Assembly (NCBI RefSeq): GCF_000422425.1
Contig: NZ_AULT01000044.1
Coordinates: 1-57,782 of the forward strand
Source of the DNA: Oceanospirillum beijerinckii DSM 7166
Lineage (GTDB): Bacteria > Pseudomonadota > Gammaproteobacteria > Pseudomonadales > Halomonadaceae
DNA length: 57,782 nt
Direction: 5' to 3'
This document shows positions 36,392 through 45,668 of the stretch, piece by piece (the stretch's first letter is position 1; each line of letters begins with the position of its first letter). The position numbers and the translations under genes were made by a program. Under the pieces are notes generated by a model that saw only the letters and a program-made list of their open reading frames with translations, was not told the DNA's origin and made no database searches.

Positions 36392-36425
36392 TCAGGTTTG
36401 ACGGCCTGTATACCGTCAAACCTGA
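36392..36425. repeat. 13-bp perfect hairpin in the 480-bp gap before the lipoprotein gene
   Basis: TCAGGTTTGACGG and CCGTCAAACCTGA flank an 8-nt loop. No T-run follows on either side. Open frames over 36270-36521 on both strands lack ribosome sites and family likeness, so 36127-36613 is treated as non-coding; a small RNA is possible. Confidence 0.5.
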
Positions 36426-36613
36426 CTCAAAAGAAGAGAAAAGAAAAACAACGGAAGAAATGGGTTCGGTGACTACTCGGTATTTAGCAATATTGCCTAT
36501 TTGCGATTGAAACAATAACACTTACAGCCAAGCAGACTTACAGCCAATTCACTGCAATCAAATTGAAAGAAAAGGAAAATATTTATATGATCAGCAATAC
36601 CTCGATAACCGGA

Positions 36614-37360
36614 TTAGAAAACAGTACTGTTAGGTGAAAGAACAACCTTCACATCAGTAATATAAACTGTGCTTATTCCCTCAAAACCTGAATCTATGGC
36701 AAATATCAGCCATATCCGACCTGATTCATCGGTCAAAACCTGAAAACTTTGCCCAGTATTAGCCAGCCTTTTAGTGCTATAAGTCTCGCCATCACAACTT
36801 TCTGATACACCTACATTACCGATTACAACCGCATCAGAGCCACCGCTTGATTGAACCCCCATATCCAGATTCAAGCGCAGATGATTTGAGTCCATGACAG
36901 CCGATACTGGTTGATAAATCGCAGCCCCAGACTTCACATAAACTGATTCCCCTGGCGAACCACCAATACCAAAACAACCTGCTCCGGCATTGGATGCAAA
37001 GCCAATCTCAAAAGCAACGTTATAGACAATGTCAGCCACCAACCCCGAAACAGGTTTCATGATATACATCATCAGGTCGTCGGAGTGGTTATTTCCTGAC
37101 AACATGAATCCCTGCCCCTCCAAGGACTCTGGCAACACTCGGACACCAGATGCCAGCTCATAAAATTCATCTTCACCCACGGGATAATCAGTAAATCCGG
37201 CTTGCCACCCATGATCCTCACCATCAGAAAACTCATCAGCCACAGTAATGACAACAGGAACGATCACCTCTGAATCATTCGAGTTACAGGCCGAGACCAA
37301 GAAACAGAAGAACAAAACTAAAATCACTTGCGTATGCATAATCCATGCTCGCCTTAACAT
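36614..37360 (-). CDS. Predicted lipoprotein of unknown function
   Basis: A 248-residue protein with a lipoprotein signal peptide: MLRRAWIMHTQVILVLFFCF followed by the lipobox LVSAC, so the mature protein would begin with a lipid-bearing cysteine at residue 25. The mature part is rich in G, S, D and V and looks beta-stranded, with a few cysteines (GAGCFGIGG, SESCDGETY). The ATG at 37360 provides the two arginines of the signal; an internal ATG at 37339 is possible. No domain is recognised. It stands alone. Confidence 0.72.
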   Translation of the reverse strand: MLRRAWIMHTQVILVLFFCFLVSACNSNDSEVIVPVVITVADEFSDGEDHGWQAGFTDYPVGEDEFYELASGVRVLPESLEGQGFMLSGNNHSDDLMMYIMKPVSGLVADIVYNVAFEIGFASNAGAGCFGIGGSPGESVYVKSGAAIYQPVSAVMDSNHLRLNLDMGVQSSGGSDAVVIGNVGVSESCDGETYSTKRLANTGQSFQVLTDESGRIWLIFAIDSGFEGISTVYITDVKVVLSPNSTVF

Positions 37361-37593
37361 TTAACAAATTGCACAACGGATAACATGGCGACTCACCAAA
37401 GAAGAACAAATTTATAGTTGCTTTTCTGCTATCCGCTATCTCGATTTTCGATAAGCGCATTATGGCAAAAGCGCATTATTAGCGTGTTTCTGGTTTGTTT
37501 ACGGAATGTATTCTTTGCAGAGTTATGTTGCCTGACAAGCAACGAAGTTATGTAAACTTACAAAGCAAATGCGTTAATTCGAGGGGATCGCAC

Positions 37594-37625
37594 TAACTGG
37601 TTGAAAGCAATAATTCAACCAGTTA
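37594..37625. repeat. 12-bp perfect hairpin between pspC and the lipoprotein gene
   Basis: TAACTGGTTGAA and TTCAACCAGTTA flank an 8-nt loop, about 40 bp beyond the pspC stop. There is no good T-run. It may end the psp transcript. The rest of 37361-37667 holds nothing clear. Confidence 0.5.
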
Positions 37626-37667
37626 ATGAAATAGAGCGGGTAATGAAGGGGGCGCTCCTCCCCCCCG

Positions 37668-38096
37668 TTAAGAGCGTCTTAGTTCCTGATCAAACTGGTA
37701 TTTTTTCGATGTCACATAACTTTCCATATTCTGCAAACGAGAATCCAGTTCTTTTAATCTGCCGGACAGCTCCTTTACCTGGCCACCAGCCGATTGCTGG
37801 TAATTAAATACTTTATCCTTCAGACCAGAAGGCTTAGGCCCTTTACCGTGATCCCGACGATAGCTATCGTACTCGTCAACCACCTTATCACGGCGATCCA
37901 ACAGGAATATCGCCAAAATATAAGCCAGTACCGCAAAGCTGCCAGTGATAACAAACAGGGTCACTGCAATCAAGCGGACCATACCTACAGGCCAACCCAT
38001 ATTCTCGGCAATACCGCCACAAACACCTGCTACCCAGCGCTGACGATCACTTCGGTACAGATTCATATCGTAACCACCCGGTTTACCTTTCCACAT
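37668..38096 (-). CDS. pspC: Phage shock protein C
   Basis: A 142-residue PspC. The family core is NLYRSDRQRWVAGVCGGIAE then a membrane segment LIAVTLFVITGSFAVLAYIL. A C-terminal helical part follows (LKELDSRLQNMESYVTSKKY). The ATG at 38096 has AAGGAG upstream and overlaps the pspB stop by one base; a longer frame exists but is not needed. PspC and PspB sense membrane stress at the inner membrane and free PspF from PspA. Confidence 0.93.
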   Translation of the reverse strand: MWKGKPGGYDMNLYRSDRQRWVAGVCGGIAENMGWPVGMVRLIAVTLFVITGSFAVLAYILAIFLLDRRDKVVDEYDSYRRDHGKGPKPSGLKDKVFNYQQSAGGQVKELSGRLKELDSRLQNMESYVTSKKYQFDQELRRS

Positions 38097-38365
38097 TATT
38101 GACTCCTTGCTGATGCGGCTCCCCTGGCTCGGGCTTCTCTTTCCCGCCAACGGGGATGATCCGCATCTAAGATCGCTTCTAAGGTTTCAATTCGGTCTTC
38201 CAGTTTGTCAACCACTGCCAGAGCTTCTGACAGTGCCTCCCTATCTTGTGCCGAAAGACCTCTAGACTGTCGGGACTTGCTGAGGTAGTGCAATACCAGC
38301 CAAAGCGGCAGCACTAACCCCATAAAGATGACAGCGGGTACAAAAAAGAACAGCATTCCTGACAT
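38096..38365 (-). CDS. pspB: Phage shock protein B
   Basis: An 89-residue PspB with one N-terminal membrane helix (FFFVPAVIFMGLVLPLWLVL) and a coiled, charged tail (LSAQDREALSEALAVVDKLE). It is a little longer than the 74 residues of E. coli PspB. It sits 2 nt behind pspA and overlaps pspC, so the three are one transcript. Confidence 0.92.
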   Translation of the reverse strand: MSGMLFFFVPAVIFMGLVLPLWLVLHYLSKSRQSRGLSAQDREALSEALAVVDKLEDRIETLEAILDADHPRWREREARARGAASARSQ

Positions 38366-38367
38366 GG

Positions 38368-39039
38368 TTACTCACCCTTGTCTTTTTTCTCCATTTTGGC
38401 TTTTAACTTAGCCAACGCTTGATCAACCTTCTCATCTTTGGCCAGTTCTTCAATCTCAGCGGCCAAATCTTTACTACCCAAATCATAACTTTCTACCTCA
38501 GCTTCCAGGTCATCCATACGGCGCTCATATTGGTCAAACTTGGAAAAAGCTTCATCCAGCTTTTCACGACTAAAGCGACGGCGCATATCCAGACGGGTAC
38601 GGGCGCTTTGCTCACGAGCGATAAGCGACTTCTGCTTGGCTTTAGCATCATCCAGTTTACGCTGTAACTGAGTAATTTCACTATCCAACTCACTGAGATG
38701 CCCATTGATCTGTTCCAGTTCAACTTCAGCCTGCTGTGCCATCTCATCTAATGCTGATTGCTCTGCCAAAGCTGCACGAGCCAAGTCTTCACGGCCTTTA
38801 GACAGCGCTAAACCTGCTTTTTCTTCCCACTCCTGCGCTTCACGCTGCAGATTTTCCAAACGACGCTCTACTGTTTTACGATCAGCAATTACACTGGCAG
38901 ATGTAGTACGTACCTCAACCAGAGTTTCCTGCATCTCCTGAATCATCATACGGATCATCTTTTGAGGATCTTCAGCTTTATCCAATAGCGCAGTGATGTT
39001 GGCATTCACAATATCTTGAAAACGAGAAAAGATACCCAT
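38368..39039 (-). CDS. pspA: Phage shock protein A
   Basis: A 223-residue PspA, nearly the same length as the E. coli protein. It starts MGIFSRFQDIVNANITALLD, with DPQKMIRMMIQEMQ following; the rest is a long coiled coil. The ATG at 39039 has AGGAG upstream, so the 51-nt open extension before it is not used. PspA inhibits PspF and, under stress, forms assemblies that support the inner membrane. A sigma-54 promoter lies about 110 bp upstream. Confidence 0.96.
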   Translation of the reverse strand: MGIFSRFQDIVNANITALLDKAEDPQKMIRMMIQEMQETLVEVRTTSASVIADRKTVERRLENLQREAQEWEEKAGLALSKGREDLARAALAEQSALDEMAQQAEVELEQINGHLSELDSEITQLQRKLDDAKAKQKSLIAREQSARTRLDMRRRFSREKLDEAFSKFDQYERRMDDLEAEVESYDLGSKDLAAEIEELAKDEKVDQALAKLKAKMEKKDKGE

Positions 39040-39147
39040 TATTCTATACTCCTGATTATCAAAATTTCCGTAGCAGGGTAAACGTTTCAATAGCCCTGCC
39101 TGTCTAAAAGCGCTGATTCACACTTTTTCTAGAGTCACATATCTAAT

Positions 39148-39164
39148 AGCGAATAGCGTGCCAA
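39148..39164 (-). promoter_or_regulatory. Sigma-54 promoter of pspABC
   Basis: On the minus strand TTGGCACGCTATTCGCT has the -24 GG and -12 GC separated by 10 nt, close to the TTGGCACG-N4-TTGC consensus (one change at the -12 element). It lies between pspA and the divergent activator gene pspF, as expected for a PspF-controlled operon. Confidence 0.8.
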
Positions 39165-39284
39165 CAACATATAAAAAATATAACCCTATGATTTAAAAAG
39201 AAATTATTAAAATTCCCAGCTTTTTCAGAAAAACCGGAAAAAATATTAAAACCATTTTTTAGTTAAATAGACTAAAATTTAGCG

Positions 39285-40460
39285 ATGAATACCGTTAAGC
39301 AACAAATGATTGGTGAATCACCACTGCTGATAGATTTGCTGGAGCACCTCAGCCAGGTAGCCCCACTCAACAAACCCGTTTTAGTATTGGGTGAACGCGG
39401 AACAGGTAAGGAGTTGATCGCTGAGCGCCTGCACTTTCTATCCAACCGTTGGGATGGCCCCTTTATTAAGCTCAACTGCGCCAGTATGAGCGAAACCTTG
39501 CTGGAATCAGAGTTATTCGGCCATGAGAGCGGCGCCTTTACCGGGGCAAACCGGCAGCACAAAGGCCGTTTTGAACGAGCCGATGGAGGCACTCTATTTC
39601 TGGATGAGCTGGCAACTTGCTCCCAGAGTGTTCAGGAAAAGCTGCTCAGAGTGATTGAATACGGCGAACTGGAGCGGGTTGGCGGCCATAAGACCATTCA
39701 GGTGGATGTGCGCCTGGTCGCAGCGACCAATGCTGACTTGATAACCATGTCGCAAAACGGAGAGTTCCGTGCAGATCTATTAGACCGCTTAGCCTTTGAT
39801 GTACTGCATATACCCCCCCTGCGCCTAAGGGAGGGCGATATCGCTTTACTGGCTAACCACTTTGCGATTGCGATGAGCAATGAGCTGGAACGGCCACTTT
39901 TCTCTGGCTTCTCGCGCACAGCATTAGAACAGCTGAATACATATGACTGGCCCGGCAATATCCGGGAGTTGAGAAATGTGATTGAACGCAGCGTTTATCG
40001 CCATGAAGAACCGGAAGAATTAATCGATGACATTGTCATTGACCCCTTTCAAAAACCCTGGTCGAGCCGCTACCAAACTACCGCTATTGATGACAGTAAA
40101 AGCGACAATCACAACAACAGCAAAACAACTCCAGATCTCAGTGATTTTTCTAAAAACACTGATGACAGGCAGTTAAACACTGGGATAAACAGCACCACAG
40201 ACACCACAGGAATGCCGGACAAAACAAAAAGGTTACTTAACAGCAGTGATCTTATGGAGAAACTGGAAGGCAATTTTCAACAACAGATCGAACAACTGGA
40301 AAGACGGCTTATTGAGCAGGCACTGCAACAAAATCAATATCATCAGCAGAAATCTGCTGAAGCACTGGGCCTTAGCTATCATCAGCTCAGAGCCCAGCTA
40401 AAAAAACATAATATGCTGCCGTTAAAAAATCAGATAACAAAAAATCAAGCCGAAAAATAA
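39285..40460 (+). CDS. pspF: Sigma-54 activator PspF
   Basis: A 391-residue AAA+ activator with no N-terminal receiver domain, as in PspF. Walker A is GERGTGKE at 36-43, the sigma-54 contact loop is GAFTGA at 83-88, followed by GTLFLDELA (Walker B) and DWPGNIRELRNVIERSV. The C-terminus is a Fis-type helix-turn-helix (QQKSAEALGLSYHQLRAQLK). It is about 65 residues longer than E. coli PspF because of a polar N, D, S and T-rich linker between the ATPase and DNA-binding parts. It is divergent from pspABC. Confidence 0.94.
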   Translation: MNTVKQQMIGESPLLIDLLEHLSQVAPLNKPVLVLGERGTGKELIAERLHFLSNRWDGPFIKLNCASMSETLLESELFGHESGAFTGANRQHKGRFERADGGTLFLDELATCSQSVQEKLLRVIEYGELERVGGHKTIQVDVRLVAATNADLITMSQNGEFRADLLDRLAFDVLHIPPLRLREGDIALLANHFAIAMSNELERPLFSGFSRTALEQLNTYDWPGNIRELRNVIERSVYRHEEPEELIDDIVIDPFQKPWSSRYQTTAIDDSKSDNHNNSKTTPDLSDFSKNTDDRQLNTGINSTTDTTGMPDKTKRLLNSSDLMEKLEGNFQQQIEQLERRLIEQALQQNQYHQQKSAEALGLSYHQLRAQLKKHNMLPLKNQITKNQAEK

Positions 40461-40659
40461 AACTTTTCGACATCTGTACCTTTATTCTCTCTGACCATTG
40501 ACCGGAGAGGATAAGCAATGATTTATACTTGCGTTTAATAAGAAGCGAATGCAGCAAAGAGTTGCTTATATGCACTAATCCAGACTTTCTCTTTGCTGCT
40601 CACTCTTTTCTTACCCTCCACCGCCCTAGCAGCATACTCCCTTATATAAGAGCAAGGTA

Positions 40660-41571
40660 TTAAACGGGGTGAACCAGCATATTCTTCATACGCTTGCCTA
40701 TGCTTTTCAACATCCACATGGCGTGATCTGGATTCTTCATCAAATGATCCAGAAAAGCCTGTTTCGGCAGTGACATAATACGCAGATCAGAGCGAGCCAC
40801 CACATCCGCGGTACGCACATCATCTGTCAGCAGAGCAAGCTCTCCGAAGACTTCGCCCTGCCCCATCGTTGCCAAAACAGTATCAGTACCAGCTTTACGC
40901 ACCTCAATTTCGCCCTCGATGATCACGAAAGCAGAATCCCCTACCTCACCCGCCCGAACAACATACTCATCATTGTTGTAGAAAATACACTCATAGGACT
41001 CAATAAAGTTGTAGAGACGATTGTTTTCTGCAAAGGTGTAGAAGAAGTCATTAATATTCTTCATATCCAAAAGCACAGGGATAAACCTGAGCCCCATATG
41101 CGGATCAAGCTGTTCATCATCCAACACCTCAAAGCCTACACGGCTCAGCAATTTAGAGATAGCAGGATTAATTGGTGCGACCACATGAGTCACCTTATGG
41201 GTCACCGCATAATAAGTAGCCATAAGAATTAAACTCAAAGCTATACGTGCACCACGGAAGGGCTTGGTAACACAATACATGCCACAATTCATCGTAATGG
41301 CACCATCGGGCAAGAACCGACGAAAATCATAATATTCGTCTGCAGGAATACCTATTTCAGAGTCCAGTGTAATCCTTAAACTTCCGATCACCTCATTCTC
41401 GTTTAACGCCACCAGGTTGCGAGTTGTGGAATAGGCATCAAAACGATCCAGAATACGACCGTCCTCTACCGGGTCCATCACCCCTTCTTCTTCACAGAAC
41501 ACTTTATGGCGCAATGCCAAAACCGCATCCGTCTGAGCAGGATCTTTTGCTAAAGTAATTTTTACCGCCAT
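40660..41571 (-). CDS. GNAT-like N-acyltransferase (FeeM-like) fused to a cyclic-nucleotide-binding domain
   Basis: A 303-residue two-domain protein. Residues 1-170 resemble FeeM/autoinducer-synthase-like acyltransferases of the GNAT fold: VLALRHKVFCEEEGVMDPVE, ALNENEVIGSLRIT and TMNCGMYCVTKPFRG. Residues about 195-300 are a CAP-type cyclic nucleotide domain with GDSAFVIIEGEIEV and the phosphate-binding FGELALLTDDVRTADVVA. Such a fusion could be an acyl-amino-acid or protein acyltransferase switched by cAMP or cGMP. It is 14 nt behind the methyltransferase gene and so co-transcribed with it. The substrate is unknown. Confidence 0.78.
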   Translation of the reverse strand: MAVKITLAKDPAQTDAVLALRHKVFCEEEGVMDPVEDGRILDRFDAYSTTRNLVALNENEVIGSLRITLDSEIGIPADEYYDFRRFLPDGAITMNCGMYCVTKPFRGARIALSLILMATYYAVTHKVTHVVAPINPAISKLLSRVGFEVLDDEQLDPHMGLRFIPVLLDMKNINDFFYTFAENNRLYNFIESYECIFYNNDEYVVRAGEVGDSAFVIIEGEIEVRKAGTDTVLATMGQGEVFGELALLTDDVRTADVVARSDLRIMSLPKQAFLDHLMKNPDHAMWMLKSIGKRMKNMLVHPV

Positions 41572-41585
41572 TTCACCATTCCCAC

Positions 41586-42470
41586 CTAGTCATTTGCACT
41601 GGAGAGCACCAGAAACTCTCCCTGGTGCAACACGCCGTGATTGATATCTTTCAGATAACGTTGCTTTAACTGCTCAGTTCCTGCCAAATCATGTAACTGA
41701 TAACTCTGCTGCTGTAAAAATTGCGGTAACTCTTTCTGCTCAATCATCCAGTTTAGAGGCTCACCTTTGATCTTAAGATACAGTTTTAACAACCAACCAC
41801 AGTTATTATCCGGGCTCGTCATTGGCACCACACAGGTAAAGACAAAACGCGTACCACTGCCTGTAAGCTGCTTTAAGCCAGAGAAAAGGCGCTCAACATC
41901 TGGCTGATCCAGGTACATCAAGACGCCTTCACAGATATAGAAGGTGCGACGCTCAGGATCAAAGCCTGAAAAACCCTCCAGCGCTCCTTTAGCATCTGTT
42001 TCACTAAAATCTACGGCTAAAAGATGAAGATTGTCAGGAGATAACTCAAACAGAGCCTTTGCTTTTTGCGCATTAGTGGCCGGATGATCGAGTTCGATAA
42101 AGTTGACCCCGGCATGTTGCTGATGAAGCTCCCATGCCAGCGTATCGAAGCCTGCACCAAGGTTGACAATCTGAGTGAACCCTTCCTCAATCGCAGCTTC
42201 TACCGCATCCCGAATATATCGTTTGCGTAGCACATAATGCAGAGTAATACCCGGCATCATGGCATTTTCCATCACGGGCGCAAAAGAGCGGTATAAGCGA
42301 CTGTCCAACTGGCTTAATCTCTTTTTGCCCTCTGCAGAAGCTGACAATATTTTTCGACATGCCTGCTGCATTTCAGCAGGAATAAGCGGCTGATAATCAG
42401 GTTTGCTGGCACTAAATAAAATACCCTGCAAAACTGTATAAGCGGTGGAACTAGCCTGATCGTCCTTCAT
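41586..42470 (-). CDS. SAM-dependent methyltransferase of the leucine carboxyl methyltransferase (LCM) family
   Basis: A 294-residue protein of the LCM/PPM1-like group. Key segments: LHYVLRKRYIRDAVEAAIEE, the SAM loop FTQIVNLGAGFDTLAWEL, NFIELDHPATNAQKAKAL and TFYICEGVLMYLDQPDVERL. AGGTG precedes the ATG. Bacterial members mostly methylate small molecules with carboxylates in secondary metabolism. It is the first gene of a two-gene operon with the acyltransferase fusion, suggesting that an acylated product might also be methylated. Confidence 0.87.
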   Translation of the reverse strand: MKDDQASSTAYTVLQGILFSASKPDYQPLIPAEMQQACRKILSASAEGKKRLSQLDSRLYRSFAPVMENAMMPGITLHYVLRKRYIRDAVEAAIEEGFTQIVNLGAGFDTLAWELHQQHAGVNFIELDHPATNAQKAKALFELSPDNLHLLAVDFSETDAKGALEGFSGFDPERRTFYICEGVLMYLDQPDVERLFSGLKQLTGSGTRFVFTCVVPMTSPDNNCGWLLKLYLKIKGEPLNWMIEQKELPQFLQQQSYQLHDLAGTEQLKQRYLKDINHGVLHQGEFLVLSSAND

Positions 42471-42601
42471 AAAACACCTGTAAAATTAGAGTGTTAACTC
42501 ATTGAATTGTGCAGATTGCTAATCATATTAGCATCAAGATAGGATGAAAGAAGCCGTAAACACACGCTTTTTTCAAATAGCAGTTTAAGATAAAGCCCAA
42601 T

Positions 42602-42635
42602 AAAAAGCCTCTGGAGATTATATCTACCAGAGGCC
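42602..42635 (-). terminator. Terminator of the AhpD-like gene
   Basis: GCCTCTGG (42607-42614) and CCAGAGGC (42627-42634) form the stem; on the minus strand it is followed by TTTTTA. Confidence 0.85.
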
Positions 42636-42684
42636 TGATCCCATTGCGATACTGACTGTGAGTTATACGCAGATAAACAGGTGA

Positions 42685-43026
42685 TTACTGCGCCAACTCT
42701 TCAATAGCCTGCAGTGCCTGAGTACCATAAATCACTGAAGGGCCGCCACCCATCAATACCGCAACATCAATGGTTTCTACCAGCTCTTGTTTACTGGCAC
42801 CAGCTTTCAAAGCTGCCTGAACATGGGCAGCAATACAACCATCACAACGAGCCGCAATGGCAATACCTGTCGCAATTAACTCTTTGTACTTGGTCGATAC
42901 TGCACCCTCAGTAAACGCTGCCTTATGTAACTCAATAAAGGCATTCATTGTACCCGGACTTTGCTCACGATAAGCAGCACCAAATGTCCTCTGATCCTGA
43001 TTAATCTGTTTGTAACTTTTGCTCAT
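42685..43026 (-). CDS. Carboxymuconolactone decarboxylase/AhpD-like protein
   Basis: A 113-residue AhpD-family protein with the redox motif CDGC in AARCDGCIAAHVQAALKAGA and the following histidine. The pattern E..., C-x2-C, H is that of alkylhydroperoxidase D-like thiol peroxidases. AAGG precedes the ATG. It is a single gene with its own terminator. It may reduce peroxides with a lipoyl or thioredoxin partner, but the partner is not in view. Confidence 0.92.
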   Translation of the reverse strand: MSKSYKQINQDQRTFGAAYREQSPGTMNAFIELHKAAFTEGAVSTKYKELIATGIAIAARCDGCIAAHVQAALKAGASKQELVETIDVAVLMGGGPSVIYGTQALQAIEELAQ

Positions 43027-43329
43027 AATTCAACCTTAACACGATACTCAATAGTGTATAGGGGACTCCCCCGGAAAAACACGATACATTTTATATTGTT
43101 TATATTTAATATATAAGTCACATGTGAAAGTTCCAATATTTATGCAAAGCCTCAGTCATCCGAAGCCGCTAATAGGCTATCAACGAGCTGCCGAAGGGGA
43201 AATAAAGAATGCTTTTTGACCTATCCCTACGCTGGCACTAGACTCCAATTAACACCCCTGCTCTTATAATTATAAAATTTGTGCCAGCAGGTATTTCACA
43301 GAAACGCGGCCTGTTGTGAGGAGATACCA

Positions 43330-43599
43330 ATGGCTATGTTTGTTGTAAATCATAAAGTGAATGACTTCTCGACCTGGAAACTGGTTTATGATGCCCACCA
43401 AGCTACCCGAAACAAATTTGGCATTCATGATCACTTTGTAATCCAATCAGAAAATGATCCTAACTACATAACGATTATTGGCGAGGGTACCGAACAACAT
43501 CTAAGAGCTTTTCTTGCCTCGGACGAACTGTTAAATGCAATGCATTCGGCAGGTGTAATTGGTGAACCTAAAGTGATTGTGGGTGAAGACTGCCTGTAA
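43330..43599 (+). CDS. Small ferredoxin-like alpha/beta protein, DUF3764-like
   Basis: An 89-residue product beginning MAMFVVNHKVNDFSTWKLVY with GAGGAG upstream of the ATG at 43330. The strand-helix pattern and the phrases VNDFSTWKLVYDAH and YITIIGEG look like dimeric alpha/beta-barrel proteins related to DUF3764 or monooxygenase-like domains. No catalytic residues are evident. The gap before it (43027-43329) shows no gene. Confidence 0.65.
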   Translation: MAMFVVNHKVNDFSTWKLVYDAHQATRNKFGIHDHFVIQSENDPNYITIIGEGTEQHLRAFLASDELLNAMHSAGVIGEPKVIVGEDCL

Positions 43600-43838
43600 G
43601 GAATCACTGCCAGCCAGTATTATTGACAATCCGCAGCCTTTTTTAGCTACATGTTTCAGGCTAATCAGGCTGTAACTCCCTCGTGCGTAAACTGTGGCAA
43701 CCACACAGATAGTCTGAATTTTTTCTTTCATCTCAATCAATTACCTTTATATTAACTAAGCCAAACTTCCCTCTGCAATCATAAGCTGCTTATAATCAGT
43801 TCGGGATGCCTTTGAGAAAGCTAAGACAGGACTTCTCC

Positions 43839-45323
43839 ATGCTTAAAAAAATGACCGCCCTGCTACTGGCTAGTAGCATGCCTGTAATCGCCCAGGATTC
43901 AACACCAGAGCAGAGAAATCAGCTTAATGTCACTCTGTATCAAAACGGTATGGCATTAATACAGGACAGCCGTACGATTAATCTGGAACAGGGCATCCAG
44001 AATATTCGCTTTCAAGGAGTAACCCCACAGATCATCGCTGATAGCGCCTTGCTCGCGGGCACAGATATCAACGTACTGGAACGCAATTACACCTACGACC
44101 TCATCTCATTAGAAGCCCTGCTAAAAGCCTCTATTGGTCAAAAGATTGGTTTACAACTTAATGGCCGGTTCTTCGGCAATATGGGCGGCCCTTTCTTTGT
44201 TAACGCGACTCTTATTGCCGTGCAGAATCAGCGTATGGTCATCAAAGCAGATGTTCCGGGGGAAACCAGTCAGAAGATCCTGGCATTACCTATTGATCAA
44301 TACGGTGATCTGATCAGCTTTGATCAAGTCCCAGGCCACCTGAGCGAACCACCCACTCTTTCAATGCAGGTACAGGCTAATGCTGCGGGTGAAGCGCCTG
44401 TCACTCTAACCTATCTCAGTAATGGTTTTGATTGGCAGGCCAGCTATATTTCCGATATCACTTCAGAGACCAGTATCAATCTCGACGCCTGGGTTACACT
44501 GCAAAATCATACCGATGTTCCATTAAATGATGCACGTGTACAGCTACTTGCAGGTGAAGTAAATCGCGCTATGCCGGTGCATCAGCTGCGAAACAAGATG
44601 ATGCAGGATGCCGAGATGGTAGCGATGGCTCCTCCAATCGAAGCTCAACTTGAAAATATTGGCGATTACAAACTGTTTACGCTACCCAGAAACATCAGCA
44701 TGGCAGCAAAACAGAAAAAACAGGTTGCCCTGTTTAATGCCGAGCGTGTCCGGGTAGAAAAACACTACTCACTACCACTGGACCTGAGCCACAGCATTAA
44801 GCGAGTTAAAGCCCGTGTTAGCCTCAAACTCAGCAATACATCTGAGGCAGGACTGGGAACACCGATGCCAGCAGGCATTATGCGTTTTTATCAGCAGGAC
44901 CACGCCGGTTTAAGACAGTTTGTCGGCGAAGTGCGTATCCCAGATCTGGATAAACATGAAACTTACTCTGCCAATATCGGCAAAGCATTTGGCATCACCG
45001 CTAACAATAGAAATCTGCGCTGGGATAGTGCGGGCTGGTTACAGGGTGAGCTGGAGCTCATCAACAGCCAGAAAAAATCTGTCGTCAGTGAACTGATTAT
45101 ACAACCGCTACACTATCAAGTAGATAAAGAGTACAAACGAATTTCGCTGTGCGAAGCACCCACGGACAAACAAGATGTCAAACTTAAGCTCAACTTCCGC
45201 CCTGTTACTGGCGGTCCTAAGTTGGTATCAGTGTCACAAGAGGACAACGGCGCTTGTCGTCTCTCCATCCAGTTAGCTCCCGATACCCGCAGCCTTTACC
45301 GCTATGAGTATCGCACTTCATAG
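43839..45323 (+). CDS. Exported DUF4139 family protein
   Basis: A 494-residue protein with a signal peptide (MLKKMTALLLASSMPVIAQD, cleavage near the AQ). The C-terminal two thirds match the DUF4139 type: LTYLSNGFDWQASYISDITS, VTLQNHTDVPLNDARVQLLA and GLGTPMPAGIMRFYQQD. The start at 43839 is chosen to place the signal peptide at the very N-terminus; the frame is open 33 nt further. These proteins are periplasmic or outer-membrane linked and of unknown role. It stands alone. Confidence 0.8.
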   Translation: MLKKMTALLLASSMPVIAQDSTPEQRNQLNVTLYQNGMALIQDSRTINLEQGIQNIRFQGVTPQIIADSALLAGTDINVLERNYTYDLISLEALLKASIGQKIGLQLNGRFFGNMGGPFFVNATLIAVQNQRMVIKADVPGETSQKILALPIDQYGDLISFDQVPGHLSEPPTLSMQVQANAAGEAPVTLTYLSNGFDWQASYISDITSETSINLDAWVTLQNHTDVPLNDARVQLLAGEVNRAMPVHQLRNKMMQDAEMVAMAPPIEAQLENIGDYKLFTLPRNISMAAKQKKQVALFNAERVRVEKHYSLPLDLSHSIKRVKARVSLKLSNTSEAGLGTPMPAGIMRFYQQDHAGLRQFVGEVRIPDLDKHETYSANIGKAFGITANNRNLRWDSAGWLQGELELINSQKKSVVSELIIQPLHYQVDKEYKRISLCEAPTDKQDVKLKLNFRPVTGGPKLVSVSQEDNGACRLSIQLAPDTRSLYRYEYRTS

Positions 45324-45432
45324 ACGTAAAGTAAGTTCTCACTACAGGAGCTACAGATTTGAATATCAGTAGTTCCTTCACCTCCACCTCATTGACCAAA
45401 TCTGAATACCAAGACAGCAGAACCTACCAGAC

Positions 45433-45464
45433 ACAGGTATTAACATCGACAGGTATTAACATCG
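45433..45464. repeat. Tandem 16-bp duplication in the 345-bp gap before the endonuclease gene
   Basis: ACAGGTATTAACATCG occurs twice in a row (45433-45448, 45449-45464). The rest of 45324-45668 shows no gene. A role in regulating the nuclease is possible but unsupported. Confidence 0.6.
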
Positions 45465-45668
45465 AAAAAGCTTTTTCAGGTGCTTAAATGCGTTATCTAC
45501 TGACACATAAGCGATGACTGCCAGGGAAAGCTTTGCAATTTCGCTGATAAGTCAGCTTTAATCAACGAGCAAACCGATACAAAGACATATATTGTCATGC
45601 CATCATAAAAAACAGGTTGATTTCGTCGTATATTTGTTATGATGCCCGAAAGTCAAAGGGAGCAAATT

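Noticed and set aside
36270-36521. An 83-codon minus-strand frame in the gap before the lipoprotein gene
   Set aside because: No ribosome site, no family likeness, and a perfect hairpin lies inside it; treated as non-coding.
40535-40717. A 60-codon minus-strand frame at the end of the acyltransferase gene
   Set aside because: It overlaps the end of a well-supported gene in another frame and has no ribosome site; it was not accepted as a separate gene.
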